Shown here piece by piece: positions 43,518 to 52,351 of a DNA stretch of 64,000 bases (the first letter of the stretch is position 1; every line of letters begins with the position of its first letter). The position numbers and the translations under genes were made by a program. Source of the DNA: Tidjanibacter sp. (GTDB lineage: Bacteria; Bacteroidota; Bacteroidia; Bacteroidales; Rikenellaceae); contig JAGBFH010000010.1 of NCBI GenBank assembly GCA_017936605.1, positions 119,746 to 183,745 of the forward strand. The letters are read 5' to 3'. The notes below the pieces were generated by a model that ran no database searches, was not told the DNA's origin, and saw only the letters and a list, made by a program, of their open reading frames with translations.

Positions 43518-44499
43518 TCTCATCTCTTAGTTCGTTGTTGGTAACACTCTCCTCGAGGACCTCCTTGCTCTCCTCCACAAAGTAGTAGACATCGTAGTAG
43601 GCCGCCTCGTGGTACTCCTGCTCGGGCCTATGCTTGGCGAACTTCACCAAGTCGCTCTCGCGCAGCAGGCCACTCATCGCCTCTAACTGCTTGGGGGTGA
43701 GGTTGAGCTCTCTGAGGTGACCAATAATCTCCTCGGAGGTCATCTCCATAGCACCCACACCAAAGCGCCCATCGAGGTACTCGCGCAGGATGTCCGTCAG
43801 GGCGGAGTAGTACTCCTTCAGGCGGCCATTCTGCCACAGCTTTTGGTTGTGGAGCCTCTCCAGGCGGCGTATGGCCACAATATGGGGCGGCTCTGCGGGG
43901 CGGTCGGCCTCCACTCCCCTGCGGCGCCTAATGGCCCTGACAATCAGGTATATGAGCACGGCCACAACAGCTGCCACCAGTAGACCTACGCCCAAGTAGC
44001 CCGCAAACTCACCAAAATAGACGGGAGCCTTCATAGGCCTCTTTATGTCGTAGATGGTCGTCTGGGTGGTGTCGATGGGAATCATCGCCACTCTCATCTC
44101 CAGACCCACCTCTTGCAGCAGCGTATCGACCACACCCTCGGGGCTCACCGTGAGCACACCGAGCGTGTCGAGCATATAGCTACTCGGCTCGAAGCTCGTG
44201 AGTTTATAGCGTTTGCGCAAACCAAGGGTGCTCTCCCTGCGGAATACGGTATCCACATCGCTCTCCTTCAGGAGCTCTATGCGCCCCTCGGCGAAGCCCT
44301 CCGAGAGGTCGGGGAAGGCCACAGCGTGTCCCTCCTGCGCCTCCACATCCATAACGAGGTCGAAGTGGTCGCCAAGCACAACCTCCAGCGGCTCGAAGTG
44401 GGCGTCAGTAATCCTCACCGGCTCCTGGCCACACACCAAGCCCGTCGCGGCCACAAGTGCCACAAGCCACAACGCTATATTTCTACTCCAACTGTTCAT
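43510..44499 (-). CDS. Bat-operon membrane protein (DUF4381/BatD-like)
   Basis: A 329-residue protein with a signal peptide (to about Gln25), a periplasmic beta domain (about 26-160, HFEPLEVVLGDHFDLVMDVE), a single membrane helix (about 172-192), a basic cluster RAIRRRRG and a cytoplasmic helical domain containing LKEYYSALTDILREYLDGRFG. This layout recurs beside DUF58 genes in Bacteroidota; the helical part resembles DUF4381 proteins. The role in the Bat complex is not known. It is 4 bp after the DUF58 gene and overlaps the TPR gene. Confidence 0.75.
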   Translation of the reverse strand: MNSWSRNIALWLVALVAATGLVCGQEPVRITDAHFEPLEVVLGDHFDLVMDVEAQEGHAVAFPDLSEGFAEGRIELLKESDVDTVFRRESTLGLRKRYKLTSFEPSSYMLDTLGVLTVSPEGVVDTLLQEVGLEMRVAMIPIDTTQTTIYDIKRPMKAPVYFGEFAGYLGVGLLVAAVVAVLIYLIVRAIRRRRGVEADRPAEPPHIVAIRRLERLHNQKLWQNGRLKEYYSALTDILREYLDGRFGVGAMEMTSEEIIGHLRELNLTPKQLEAMSGLLRESDLVKFAKHRPEQEYHEAAYYDVYYFVEESKEVLEESVTNNELRDENE

Positions 44500-44503
44500 C
44501 TTA

Positions 44504-45385
44504 CTATCTCTGTCTGAAGAGTTTAAGCAACTCTTTCACATAATCCTCGTCAGTAGCCACAGCCACCGAGTCGACCCTCGCACTCGAGAGCAGCTTCGAC
44601 ATCTGCTCCACGGCCGAGCGGTAGCGACCTGCATAGTGGTCCCTCACCGCGCGCGAGGAGGTATCCACCCACACGCGTCTGCCGCTCTCGGCATCCACCA
44701 TCTCCAGCAGGCCCACATCGGGCAGGCTCTCATCCCTACGGTCGTAGACCCTGATGGCCACCGTGTCGTGCTTGCGCGAGTAGATGCCCAAGACCTTCTG
44801 GAGCCTCTCGTTCTCATCTTTCGGCATATCGAAGTCACTCACCAGGAAGCTGATGCTCCTCTTCTTGAGGGTGCTCGTGAGGTACTCCAAGGGGGCCACC
44901 AACGAGCTGCCAACACTCTGAGGCTCAAACTCCAGCAGTGTGCGGATAATCATAAGGATATGTGAACGGCCCTTCTTGGGAGGGATGAATTTCTCAACCT
45001 TGTCGCTGAAGAGCAGGCAGCCAACCTTATCGCCCGTCTGCGCCGCCGAGAAGGCCAGCAGAGCCGCCACCTCGGTCATAATCGTGCGCTTGGTCTTATC
45101 ACCCGAGCCAAACAGCCCCGAGCCACTCACATCGACCACAAGCATCATCGTCAGCTCCCTCTCCTCCTCGTAAATTTTGATGTGGGGCTTGCGAGCACGA
45201 GCCGTGACATTCCAGTCGATATCCCTCACATCATCACCCATACGATACTCCCTGACCTCACTGAAGGCCACACCCCTGCCACGGAACGCACTGTGATAGT
45301 GGCCCGCAAAAAGGTCGCTCGAAAGACCGCGTGTCTTAATCTCGATCCTCCGCACCTGCCTCAATATCTCAGAAGTATCTTTCAT
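44504..45385 (-). CDS. DUF58 (VWA-like) protein of the MoxR/Bat system
   Basis: A 293-residue cytosolic protein with the DUF58 signature FRGRGVAFSEVREYRMGDDVRDIDWNVTAR (here split across about residues 34-63) and a degenerate MIDAS region VVDVSGSGLFGSG. DUF58 proteins accompany MoxR ATPases almost everywhere and probably act as its adaptor or substrate. It is separated from moxR by a 379-bp region with palindromes, and is tightly linked to the downstream bat genes. Confidence 0.92.
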   Translation of the reverse strand: MKDTSEILRQVRRIEIKTRGLSSDLFAGHYHSAFRGRGVAFSEVREYRMGDDVRDIDWNVTARARKPHIKIYEEERELTMMLVVDVSGSGLFGSGDKTKRTIMTEVAALLAFSAAQTGDKVGCLLFSDKVEKFIPPKKGRSHILMIIRTLLEFEPQSVGSSLVAPLEYLTSTLKKRSISFLVSDFDMPKDENERLQKVLGIYSRKHDTVAIRVYDRRDESLPDVGLLEMVDAESGRRVWVDTSSRAVRDHYAGRYRSAVEQMSKLLSSARVDSVAVATDEDYVKELLKLFRQR

Positions 45386-45408
45386 TCCTTCTTTTCTTAT
45401 TCTGTTTT

Positions 45409-45490
45409 GCGACTTTTTATAAAAAGTCGCCTCTATTGTCGCTTTTTTATAAAAAAGCTCCTTTTTTCGCAGCTTTTTGTAAAAAGCTGC
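45409..45490. repeat. Three successive AT-centred palindromes
   Basis: A perfect 22-bp palindrome with half-site GCGACTTTTTA (45409-45430), a perfect 18-bp palindrome with half-site GCTTTTTTA (45441-45458) and a near-perfect one with half-site GCAGCTTTTT (45469-45490) are spaced about 30 bp apart, 24 to 105 bp upstream of the DUF58 start codon. Confidence 0.9.
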
Positions 45491-45646
45491 ACCAAAAACT
45501 TTTAGGCGATACTGCGTATCGCTGTAACCTTAAGTCGTAGTTCTACCTACTGCCTTGCTTCGGAATCCCAACACTCGCTGGCACCGTTGTGCCCGCCGTG
45601 GCCGTTGCCACTTTCAATTCCCCAAGAGCGGGTTTTGTGGTGGGAT

Positions 45647-45733
45647 TTTTGTGCCAAATTTCTGGAGTGACTCCGCAGTTTACAGGAGGTAAATGAGGAG
45701 CTAACTATCTGGAATTTGGTGCAAAAAGCACCC
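45647..45733. repeat. Hairpin-family member 1 (TTTAC/GTAAA core)
   Basis: The inner part CTCCGCAGTTTAC (45671-45683) is followed by GTAAATGAGGAG (45689-45700) and is bracketed by outer arms GTGCCAAATTT (45651-45661) and GGAATTTGGTGC (45711-45722) that can pair. The core matches the hairpins at 38966, 47393 and 47521. Confidence 0.7.
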
Positions 45734-45764
45734 ACAAGGCACGCTCGCACAAGGCACGCTCTTA

Positions 45765-46763
45765 TTAAGGTACTTCGACGGCGTTAAGTATCTCTGTCAC
45801 AATATCCTCAGTGGTAATATTCTCCGCCTCGGCCTCATAGGAAAGACCTATGCGGTGGCGCAGAACATCGTGACACATAGCCCTCACATCCTCGGGGATG
45901 ACATAGCCCCTATGCTTGATGAAGGCGTAGGCCTTGGAGGCCTTAGCCAGTGCGATGGTCGCACGGGGCGATGCGCCATAGGCAATCATAGGCGAGAGTT
46001 TGGAGAGGCCATACTCGGCGGGCTCACGGGTAGCGAAGATGATGTCGACAATGTACTTCTCTATCTTCTCGTCCATATAGACATCGTTCACCACGCTGCG
46101 GGCCCTGACGATATCCTCGGGCGAGACAACCTTCTGCACCGCGGGCATACCCTCACCCGCCAGATTGAGCCTCATAATGTCGCGCTCCTCCTGGCGTTTG
46201 GGGTAGGAAATCTTGGCCTTGAGCATAAACCTATCGACCTGCGCTTCGGGCAGAGGATAGGTACCCTCCTGCTCTATGGGGTTCTGGGTTGCCATCACAA
46301 GGAAGGGGTTGGGCAACTGGAAGGTCTCGTCGCCGATGGTCACCTGGCGCTCCTGCATAGCCTCCAACAGTGCGCTCTGCACCTTTGCGGGCGAGCGGTT
46401 GATCTCGTCGGCCAGCACAAAGTTGGCGAAGATGGGGCCCTTCTTCACCTTGAACTCCTCGTTCTTCTGGGAGTAGATGAGGGTGCCCACAAGGTCGGCG
46501 GGCAGCAGGTCGGGGGTGAACTGCACGCGGCTGAACTTGGCATCAACCGCCTGTGAGAGTGTGGTGATAGCCAGGGTCTTGGCCAGACCGGGGACACCCT
46601 CCAGCAGGATGTGGCCGCCGGTGAGCAGACCAATCAGCAGCGTATCCACCAGGTGGCGCTGACCAACAATCACGCGGCCCATCTCCATCGAGAGCGAGTC
46701 CACAAATACGCTCTCGCGCTCGATGCGCTCGTTAAGTTCCTTAATATTAACAATTTCGCTCAT
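45765..46763 (-). CDS. MoxR-family AAA+ ATPase
   Basis: A 332-residue cytosolic AAA+ protein with Walker A GVPGLAKT (about 55-62), Walker B LADEINRSP, sensor 1 MATQNPIEQEG and a C-terminal lid. MoxR ATPases act as chaperones that insert metals or remodel VWA-domain proteins, here the DUF58, BatA and BatB proteins downstream. It is the first gene of the set, with a promoter about 107 bp upstream. Confidence 0.95.
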   Translation of the reverse strand: MSEIVNIKELNERIERESVFVDSLSMEMGRVIVGQRHLVDTLLIGLLTGGHILLEGVPGLAKTLAITTLSQAVDAKFSRVQFTPDLLPADLVGTLIYSQKNEEFKVKKGPIFANFVLADEINRSPAKVQSALLEAMQERQVTIGDETFQLPNPFLVMATQNPIEQEGTYPLPEAQVDRFMLKAKISYPKRQEERDIMRLNLAGEGMPAVQKVVSPEDIVRARSVVNDVYMDEKIEKYIVDIIFATREPAEYGLSKLSPMIAYGASPRATIALAKASKAYAFIKHRGYVIPEDVRAMCHDVLRHRIGLSYEAEAENITTEDIVTEILNAVEVP

Positions 46764-46869
46764 AGTATATATGTTTTTTCGTTTTTGTCCACACTCGAAG
46801 CTTTGCGGATTGGGCCGCCTCTTGTAGAGGCCTCGCCAACGCCCGCACGATATCTAACGAATATCCTTA

Positions 46870-46901
46870 CAAAGTTAGTATTTTTTAGTGGAAAATTGAA
46901 A
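46870..46901 (-). promoter_or_regulatory. Probable promoter of moxR
   Basis: Minus-strand TAACTTTG (46870-46877) fits the -7 consensus; 20 bases upstream is TTTC (46898-46901) in place of TTTG. Confidence 0.5.
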
Positions 46902-47156
46902 AGGGAGAGCCGAAATTTGGGGTCAGATTATGCGCCAAGGCGCTTTTGAGGTAAGCGGGAAAGGGCAGTTCGACTTTCGACTTCCGACCAAAAGTGGCAA
47001 ACTACTGCGCGACTTGGTCGCGCCCGAATACCAAGATTGGTAGATGCCAACCGCCTGCCTTACGGCAGTCGTGGCAAGACGAAGTCTGAAACGGCCAAAA
47101 GGAAATTGACAATGGAAAATTGACAATGGAAAATTGTAAGGGGGCTTAGGTGGAAT

Positions 47157-47240
47157 CCCTAAATTCCCTAAATTCCCTAAACTCCCTAAATTCCCTAAAC
47201 TCCCTAAATTCCCTAAACTCCCTAAATTCCCTAATTCCCT
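47157..47240. repeat. 10-bp tandem repeat CCCTAAATTC/CCCTAAACTC
   Basis: About eight units alternate between CCCTAAATTC and CCCTAAACTC, grading on the right into CCTTAAGGTCC units. The unit of ten bases equals about one helical turn. Confidence 0.92.
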
Positions 47241-47304
47241 AAAGTCCTTAAGGTCCTCAATGTCCCTATAAGACATCGGGCTGTAGACGGCAGACAACAA
47301 TAAT

Positions 47305-47570
47305 CGCTCGCGTTATACAGAAGAAGTGCTGCAAGTGAACGCCACAAAAACCCAAAAAAGCAAAACGCGAGATGAGTGCAAGGCGCACAAGAAAATCCCC
47401 TCCGCAGTTTGCTGACGCAAATAAGGAGGGGATTTATCGCAGTGCAACGAAGCAATCGCTCGTGTTACGCAGAAGAAGTGCTGCAAATGAACAGAGCGGG
47501 AGGATTTCAAGGCTTGCGAAGAAGGCGGCTCCGCAGTTTACTTTTCGTAAATGAGGAAGCCGCCTTCAAG
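47305..47570. repeat. Two-copy element with hairpin-family members 2 and 3
   Basis: A 36-bp direct repeat (47305-47340 and 47457-47492, 32 of 36 identical, containing AGAAGAAGTGCTGCAA) is followed in each copy by a long hairpin. The first has an 11-bp stem AAATCCCCTCC/GGAGGGGATTT (47393-47435), the second a 10-bp stem GAAGGCGGCT/AGCCGCCTTC (47521-47567). Both enclose the core CCGCAGTTT(A/G)C and G(T/C)AAAT(G/A)AGGA. The second lies 37 bp past the rplQ stop and could end the ribosomal transcript. Confidence 0.82.
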
Positions 47571-47603
47571 CGTAACGCGGAAATCATCCGCTATGTACAT
47601 TTG

Positions 47604-48197
47604 TTAAGCCTTCTTCGAAGCGCCGGTTTTAACAGCCTTCACCTTCGCACCCGAAGTCTTAGCAGCTGCTTTGGGAGCTGCGGGCTTCTTAGCGGCGGGT
47701 TTCTTTGCTGCGGGTTTCTCGGCCTTGGGTGCCTCTGCGCCCTCAGCTACAACCTCTGCGTCCTCGGCAGCCTTTTTCGAGCGGCTACGACGAGTTTTGG
47801 GAGCAGCTGCTTTGGGAGCATAGCCCTCTACATAGGTCTCGTTGAAGTCTACGAGCTCGATGATACACATCTCAGCTGCGTCGCCTACACGGAAACCGGT
47901 GTGGAGAATACGGGTGTAACCACCGGGACGGTCAGCAATCTTGGGAGCTACGGTGCGGAAGAGCTCGGCAGTAGCATATTTGTCTTTCAGGTAGCTGAAA
48001 ACAACACGACGCTGGTGGGTGGTGTCCTCTTTCGATTTGGTGATAAGGGGCTCTACAAATTTCTTCAGAGCCTTAGCCTTGGCCACGGTAGTCTCGATAC
48101 GCTTGTGGAGAATAAGGCTCGATGCCATATTCGACATCAGTGCTTTGCGGTGCGAAGCCTGACGACCAAGGTGATTTACTTTTTTATTGTGTCTCAT
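47604..48197 (-). CDS. rplQ: 50S ribosomal protein L17 with long basic tail
   Basis: The L17 core ([26 protein letters not shown]-like region, [22 protein letters not shown]) covers about 130 residues and lies near the peptide exit tunnel. A further 65 residues rich in Lys, Ala and Pro ([19 protein letters not shown]) extend the C-terminus to 197, well beyond the usual length of about 120. It is the last gene of the alpha-operon part, 25 bp after rpoA. Confidence 0.98.
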   Translation of the reverse strand: MRHNKKVNHLGRQASHRKALMSNMASSLILHKRIETTVAKAKALKKFVEPLITKSKEDTTHQRRVVFSYLKDKYATAELFRTVAPKIADRPGGYTRILHTGFRVGDAAEMCIIELVDFNETYVEGYAPKAAAPKTRRSRSKKAAEDAEVVAEGAEAPKAEKPAAKKPAAKKPAAPKAAAKTSGAKVKAVKTGASKKA

Positions 48198-48222
48198 AAG
48201 TTAATGTTTCTGTTTTTGTGGG

Positions 48223-49215
48223 TTATTCCTTGTCCAACTTGTAGGGCGAAACATCCATACCAAAATGGAGGTTCAGTGATGCCAGAAGGTCGTCCAACTC
48301 GGTGAGCGACTTCTTACCGAAGTTACGGAACTTCAGAAGGTCGTTGCGGTTGTAGCGTACCAAGTCACCAATGGTGTCTACCTCGGCTGCCTTGAGGCAG
48401 TTCAGAGCCCTTACCGAAAGATCCTGATCCGAGAGTTTGGTCTTCAGGAGCTGACGCATATGAAGAACGCTCTCATCGAACTCCTCGGTGGGAGAAGTCT
48501 CCTCCATATTGATGGTGATCTTCTCGTCGGAGAAGAGCATCAGGTGGTGGATGAGAATCTTAGCGGCCTCTTTGAGGGCCTCCTTGGGATGAATCGAACC
48601 ATCGGTAGTAACCTCAATGTTGAGCTTGTCGTAGTCGGTCTTCTGCTCAACACGGTAGGGCTCTACCGAGTACATAACATTTACGATAGGGGTGTGAATC
48701 GAATCGATAGGAAGCAGACCAAACTCTGCATCGGCGGGACGGTTCTCCTCGGCGGGAACATAACCGCGACCCTTGCCAATGGTCAGGTCGATAGTCAGCT
48801 TAGTGTCGGGGGTGAGGTGGCAGATAACCAACTCGGGATTCAACACTTTGAAGTTAGTGAGGAAATTGGAAATATAGCCTGCGGTGAGCTCGGTCTGACC
48901 GGCTACATTGATTGTAACCTTCTCCGACTCGGCGGTCTCAATGGTGCGGATGAAGCGCACCTTCTTGAGGTTCAGGACAATATTTATCATTCCTTCCATA
49001 ACTCCGGGGATGGCGGCAAACTCGTGATCGACCCCGGCGATCTTTACGGTGGTGATTGCGTAGCCCTCAAGAGCGTTGAGCAACACCCTGCGCAAAGCAT
49101 TACCTATGGTCATACCGAATCCGGGCTCCAGGGGACGGAACTCAAATTTTCCGAATGTGGAGGTGGACTCAAGCATAATCACCTTCTCGGGTTTCTGGAA
49201 TGCTAAAACTGCCAT
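48223..49215 (-). CDS. rpoA: RNA polymerase alpha subunit
   Basis: A 330-residue protein with the alpha N-terminal assembly domain ([21 protein letters not shown], residues about 25-45) and the C-terminal DNA/activator-binding domain (about 250-320, [20 protein letters not shown]). It nucleates the polymerase by binding beta and beta-prime. It lies 30 bp after rpsD in the conserved order rpsM-rpsK-rpsD-rpoA-rplQ. Confidence 0.99.
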   Translation of the reverse strand: MAVLAFQKPEKVIMLESTSTFGKFEFRPLEPGFGMTIGNALRRVLLNALEGYAITTVKIAGVDHEFAAIPGVMEGMINIVLNLKKVRFIRTIETAESEKVTINVAGQTELTAGYISNFLTNFKVLNPELVICHLTPDTKLTIDLTIGKGRGYVPAEENRPADAEFGLLPIDSIHTPIVNVMYSVEPYRVEQKTDYDKLNIEVTTDGSIHPKEALKEAAKILIHHLMLFSDEKITINMEETSPTEEFDESVLHMRQLLKTKLSDQDLSVRALNCLKAAEVDTIGDLVRYNRNDLLKFRNFGKKSLTELDDLLASLNLHFGMDVSPYKLDKE

Positions 49216-49245
49216 AATTGTCTATCAATTATTAAATGTTAGGTA

Positions 49246-49854
49246 CTATTTCGAGTACAACTCGACGATAAGCTGCTCCTTGATGTTCTCGGGGATATCC
49301 TCGCGCTCGGGACGCTGCAGGAACTTACCACTCATAGTCTCCGAGTTCCACTCGAGCCAGCCATACTGGTTGTTGCGACGACCTGCGAGGCTCTCGGTGA
49401 TGGTCTCGAGGCTCTTCGATTTCTCGCGAACAGCTACTACATCACCAGCCTTGAGGCTGTACGAAGGAATGTTTACCACGCTACCATTAACGGTGATGTG
49501 GCGGTGCGAAACGAGCTGACGAGCAGCAGCGCGGGTGGGAGCGATACCAAGACGGTATACCACATTGTCCAAGCGGCTCTCGAGGAGTTTCAGAAGGTTC
49601 TCACCGGTAATACCACCCATAGCGGCTGCTTTCTCGAAAGCGTTGTGGAACTGGCGCTCCAACAAACCGTAGGTGTATTTTGCTTTCTGTTTCTCGTTCA
49701 GCTGGGTGCCGTACTCCGAAACTTTTTTGCGCTTGCGGTTCAGACCGTGCTGACCAGCAGGATAGTTCTTCTTGTCGAGAACCTTGTCTGCACCAAAAAT
49801 AGGCTCGCCAAATTTACGAGCAATTTTGCTTTTGGGACCTGTATATCTTGCCAT
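49246..49854 (-). CDS. rpsD: 30S ribosomal protein S4
   Basis: A 202-residue primary rRNA-binding protein (16S 5' domain). The N-terminal [21 protein letters not shown] and the S4 RNA-binding domain with [20 protein letters not shown] are plain. There are no zinc cysteines near the N-terminus. In E. coli S4 represses this operon; whether it does so here is not known. Confidence 0.99.
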   Translation of the reverse strand: MARYTGPKSKIARKFGEPIFGADKVLDKKNYPAGQHGLNRKRKKVSEYGTQLNEKQKAKYTYGLLERQFHNAFEKAAAMGGITGENLLKLLESRLDNVVYRLGIAPTRAAARQLVSHRHITVNGSVVNIPSYSLKAGDVVAVREKSKSLETITESLAGRRNNQYGWLEWNSETMSGKFLQRPEREDIPENIKEQLIVELYSK

Positions 49855-49917
49855 TGTTATTCTTTGTTTTTCTTGTGTTGAAACTAAATGTCTACTCTCT
49901 CCTAAAGGGTCGAAGGA

Positions 49918-50307
49918 TTATACGCGACGACGGTTAGGAGCGCGGCAGCCGTTGTGAGGCAGGGGAGTAACATCGATAATCTCGGTAACGGTGATACCTG
50001 CACCGTCGATAGTACGGATTGCCGACTCACGACCCTGGCCGGGGCCTTTCACATATACTTTCACTTTACGCAAGCCCAAGTCATATGCAACCTTTGCGCA
50101 GTCTGCTGCGGCAGTCTGTGCTGCGTAGGGAGTGTTCTTCTTCGAACCGCGGAAGCCCATCTTACCTGCCGAGCTCCAGCTGATAACCTCACCAACACCG
50201 TTGGTAATGGTAATAATCACATTGTTGAAAGTCGAGTGAACAAAAGCCATACCGACTGCGTCAACCTTAACAACGCGCTTCTTAACTGATACTGGTTTCT
50301 TTGCCAT
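49918..50307 (-). CDS. rpsK: 30S ribosomal protein S11
   Basis: A 129-residue protein of the 30S platform. [22 protein letters not shown]-like [17 protein letters not shown] and the C-terminal [13 protein letters not shown] are diagnostic. It lies 14 bp after rpsM and 63 bp before rpsD. Confidence 0.99.
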   Translation of the reverse strand: MAKKPVSVKKRVVKVDAVGMAFVHSTFNNVIITITNGVGEVISWSSAGKMGFRGSKKNTPYAAQTAAADCAKVAYDLGLRKVKVYVKGPGQGRESAIRTIDGAGITVTEIIDVTPLPHNGCRAPNRRRV

Positions 50308-50321
50308 AACTCTCTACTTAA

Positions 50322-50702
50322 TTATTTAGTTGCTTTTTTCTTGTTTGCTACAGTCTTCTTCTTACCCTTGCGAGTGCGGGCGTTGTTCTTGGTGCTCTGA
50401 CCGCGAACGGGAAGGCCAAGACGGTGACGGATACCACGGTAGCAACCGATGTCCATCAGTCGTTTGATGTTGAGTTGTACGAGCGAACGGCACTCACCCT
50501 CTACTTTGATACCGCTCTCGGCGATAGCGTTACGGATTGCACCTACCTGCTCATCGGTCCAGTCATCAACCTTGGTATTGTAGTCGATGCCGGCCATATC
50601 AAGAATCATTCGTGCAGTGCTGCGGCCGATACCATAAATATAGGTCAAACCGATCTCACCGCGTTTATTTTTAGGTAAATCTACACCTACTATTCGTGCC
50701 AT
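50322..50702 (-). CDS. rpsM: 30S ribosomal protein S13
   Basis: A 126-residue head protein that contacts tRNA in the P site and bridges to 50S. The helix-two-turns-helix region ([19 protein letters not shown]) and the basic tail [17 protein letters not shown] are characteristic. It follows rpmJ by 25 bp. Confidence 0.99.
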   Translation of the reverse strand: MARIVGVDLPKNKRGEIGLTYIYGIGRSTARMILDMAGIDYNTKVDDWTDEQVGAIRNAIAESGIKVEGECRSLVQLNIKRLMDIGCYRGIRHRLGLPVRGQSTKNNARTRKGKKKTVANKKKATK

Positions 50703-50727
50703 AATCTTCTGTTTTCTTTTTAGTTAA

Positions 50728-50844
50728 TTACTTTTGGCGCATTTTGAATTTAGGATTCTTCTTGCAAATTACATAAAGGTGGTTGCCACGCTTCACGATT
50801 TTGCAATCCTCGCTTCTTTTCTTAATTGATGCTCTAACTTTCAT
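50728..50844 (-). CDS. rpmJ: 50S ribosomal protein L36
   Basis: A 38-residue gene too short for most ORF searches: start [19 protein letters not shown], then [19 protein letters not shown]. Of the four zinc ligands of classical L36 (C11, C14, C27, H33) only C14 and C27 remain; residue 11 is Ser and 33 is Phe, so zinc is unlikely to be bound. It sits where expected between infA and rpsM. Confidence 0.95.
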   Translation of the reverse strand: MKVRASIKKRSEDCKIVKRGNHLYVICKKNPKFKMRQK

Positions 50845-51155
50845 CTTGAAAAGTGTTTAATTGTGTTTGTTTTGTGTGGCATAATCTCCTTGGCCGAAAG
50901 GTTAACCAAAAGTAGCGACTGTCTACACGCTTTTCTTATCTTCTGGGAGAAGCAGCCGAAAGCCCCATTGGCATTCACCCGTTCCTCCTATCTTGGTCCC
51001 GAGGGCTCCTCATTGGCCCCTTGGCACCCTTCTCTGCCCAAGAGCCCCATTGTTTTTCGGCTCCTTTGGGCTCGGCACCAACACAACCTTGTTGTCTTGC
51101 GTGCCCCTTAGTGCAACACTCTGTACTCTTGACCCCTTTGTCGTCGGCGGGGAGG
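50845..51155 (-). other. 311-bp leader between infA and rpmJ
   Basis: No gene is supported. On the minus strand a possible long hairpin pairs GGGCTC with GAGCCC (about 51001-51047). In most genomes infA and rpmJ are nearly adjacent, so this spacer may be a regulatory leader or a decayed insertion. Confidence 0.5.
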
Positions 51156-51374
51156 TTATTTGTAACGGAAAGAGATTCGGCCCTTGGTCAAATCGTAGGG
51201 CGACATCTCAACCTTTACTTTGTCACCGGGAAGGATTTTGATGTAGTGCATCCTCATCTTTCCCGAAATGTGGGCGGTAATCACATGGCCGTTGTCGAGT
51301 TCTACGCGAAACATTGCGTTGCTCAACGCCTCCACGATGGTTCCGTCCTTTTCAATAGCAGCTTGCTTTGCCAT
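51156..51374 (-). CDS. infA: Translation initiation factor IF-1
   Basis: A 72-residue OB-fold protein that binds the ribosomal A site during initiation ([50 protein letters not shown]). It has its own consensus promoter, so it heads a transcription unit within the ribosomal cluster. Confidence 0.99.
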   Translation of the reverse strand: MAKQAAIEKDGTIVEALSNAMFRVELDNGHVITAHISGKMRMHYIKILPGDKVKVEMSPYDLTKGRISFRYK

Positions 51375-51431
51375 AAGAGTTTTTTAGTTTGTTTTTTGGT
51401 GTTTGGAAATTCCTTTTTTCTGTTTAGCGCG

Positions 51432-51462
51432 CAAAGATAGTAATTTTCTTTGTATTTCCAAA
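51432..51462 (-). promoter_or_regulatory. Internal promoter for infA and the alpha operon
   Basis: Minus-strand TATCTTTG (51432-51439) and TTTG (51459-51462) are both exact and 19 bases apart, 58 bp before infA and just after map. This is among the best promoter matches in the window. Confidence 0.8.
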
Positions 51463-51517
51463 TTATCAATCACTTACGCTCTTCGTTCCACGCTTTCGGG
51501 GCGCTTTTGCCCTGTTC

Positions 51518-52297
51518 CTACTTATTCTCCGCCAGAGCTCGCTCGATGATGCCGAAGTCGGTCAGGATGTCCACCTCGCCGTTGCGTATTGCCACCGCAT
51601 ATTCGAAGTGTGCTGAAGGTTTGCGGTCTTTGGTCCTGACGGTCCAACCGTCGCGCTCGAAGACCACATTCTTCGACCCCATATTGATCATCGGCTCGAT
51701 GCAGAGCACCATACCATCCTTCAGAAGGGGACCGGTGCCGCGGCGACCGTAGTTGGGTACCTCGGGGGACTCGTGCATCTTGCGGCCGAGGCCGTGACCC
51801 ACAAGCTCGCGTACCACTCCGTAGCCATAGTGTTCGGCGTGAGCCTGGACTGCTGCCGAGATGTCGCCTACGCGATTACCGGCCACTGCCATCTCGGCAC
51901 CCTTCTGCAAAGACTCCTTGGTGACCCTCAGGAGCTGCTCCACCTCGGGAGCAATCTCGCCCACCGCAAAGGTGTAGGCCGAGTCGCCATAGAATCCCTT
52001 CAAAATTGTGCCACAATCCACCGACACGATGTCGCCCTCTTTCAGGGCATAGGAAGAAGGAATACCGTGGACTACATTCTCATTCACCGACACACACAGG
52101 GTGTTGGGAAAGCCGCCGTAGCCAAGGAAGCCCGGAACTGCTCCGTGAGAACGGATGAACTCCTCGGCAATCCTATCAAGCTCCAGAGTGGTCACCCCGG
52201 GACGGATATGCTTGCCCACCTCGGCGAGCGTGGCGCTCACCAGAAGGTTATTCTCACGCAGCAGTTCGACCTCTTCCTTTGTTTTAAGATATATCAT
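51518..52297 (-). CDS. map: Type I methionine aminopeptidase
   Basis: A 259-residue enzyme that removes the initiator Met from new proteins. Metal and catalytic positions are seen in VSVDCGTILKGFYGDSAYTF (two Asp), VGHGLGRKMHESPEVPNYG (His and neighbouring His) and LCIEPMINMG (Glu). No N-terminal zinc-finger extension is present. It follows secY by 54 bp, as in many bacteria. Confidence 0.98.
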   Translation of the reverse strand: MIYLKTKEEVELLRENNLLVSATLAEVGKHIRPGVTTLELDRIAEEFIRSHGAVPGFLGYGGFPNTLCVSVNENVVHGIPSSYALKEGDIVSVDCGTILKGFYGDSAYTFAVGEIAPEVEQLLRVTKESLQKGAEMAVAGNRVGDISAAVQAHAEHYGYGVVRELVGHGLGRKMHESPEVPNYGRRGTGPLLKDGMVLCIEPMINMGSKNVVFERDGWTVRTKDRKPSAHFEYAVAIRNGEVDILTDFGIIERALAENK

Positions 52298-52351
52298 CTA
52301 TACCTCGTTTTGTCTAAAAACTCTTACACTCAGTAAGCCTTGGGCTGATTA

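Larger units (their letters stand above)
45386..45764 (-). other. Structured intergenic region between moxR and the DUF58 gene
   Basis: No gene is supported in these 379 bp. From the moxR side they hold an imperfect hairpin with an outer GTGCCAAATTT/GGAATTTGGTGC arm and an inner CCGCAGTTTAC-AGGAG-GTAAATGAGG core (45647-45733), then three short AT-centred palindromes next to the DUF58 start (45409-45490). Confidence 0.8.
46764..47603. other. 840-bp gene-free region between rplQ and moxR
   Basis: This holds the moxR promoter near 46870, ATTGACAATGG-type units (47104-47135), a 10-bp tandem repeat (47157-47240) and a two-copy element with hairpins (47305-47570). The short frames that cross it translate only the repeats, such as Leu-Gly-Asn/Ser strings, and are not supported as genes. 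Confidence 0.8.

Noticed and set aside
45547..45750. A 67-codon minus-strand frame in the moxR-DUF58 spacer
   Set aside because: It covers a hairpin-family repeat, not a protein-like sequence.
46923..47300. A 125-codon frame with repeated Leu-Gly-Asn/Ser
   Set aside because: It translates the 10-bp CCCTAAATTC tandem repeat and its surroundings; there is no start context or homology.
45647..47570. Integron attC sites as an explanation for the hairpin family
   Set aside because: No conserved GTTRRRY core or integrase gene is seen and the copies do not flank cassette-like genes.
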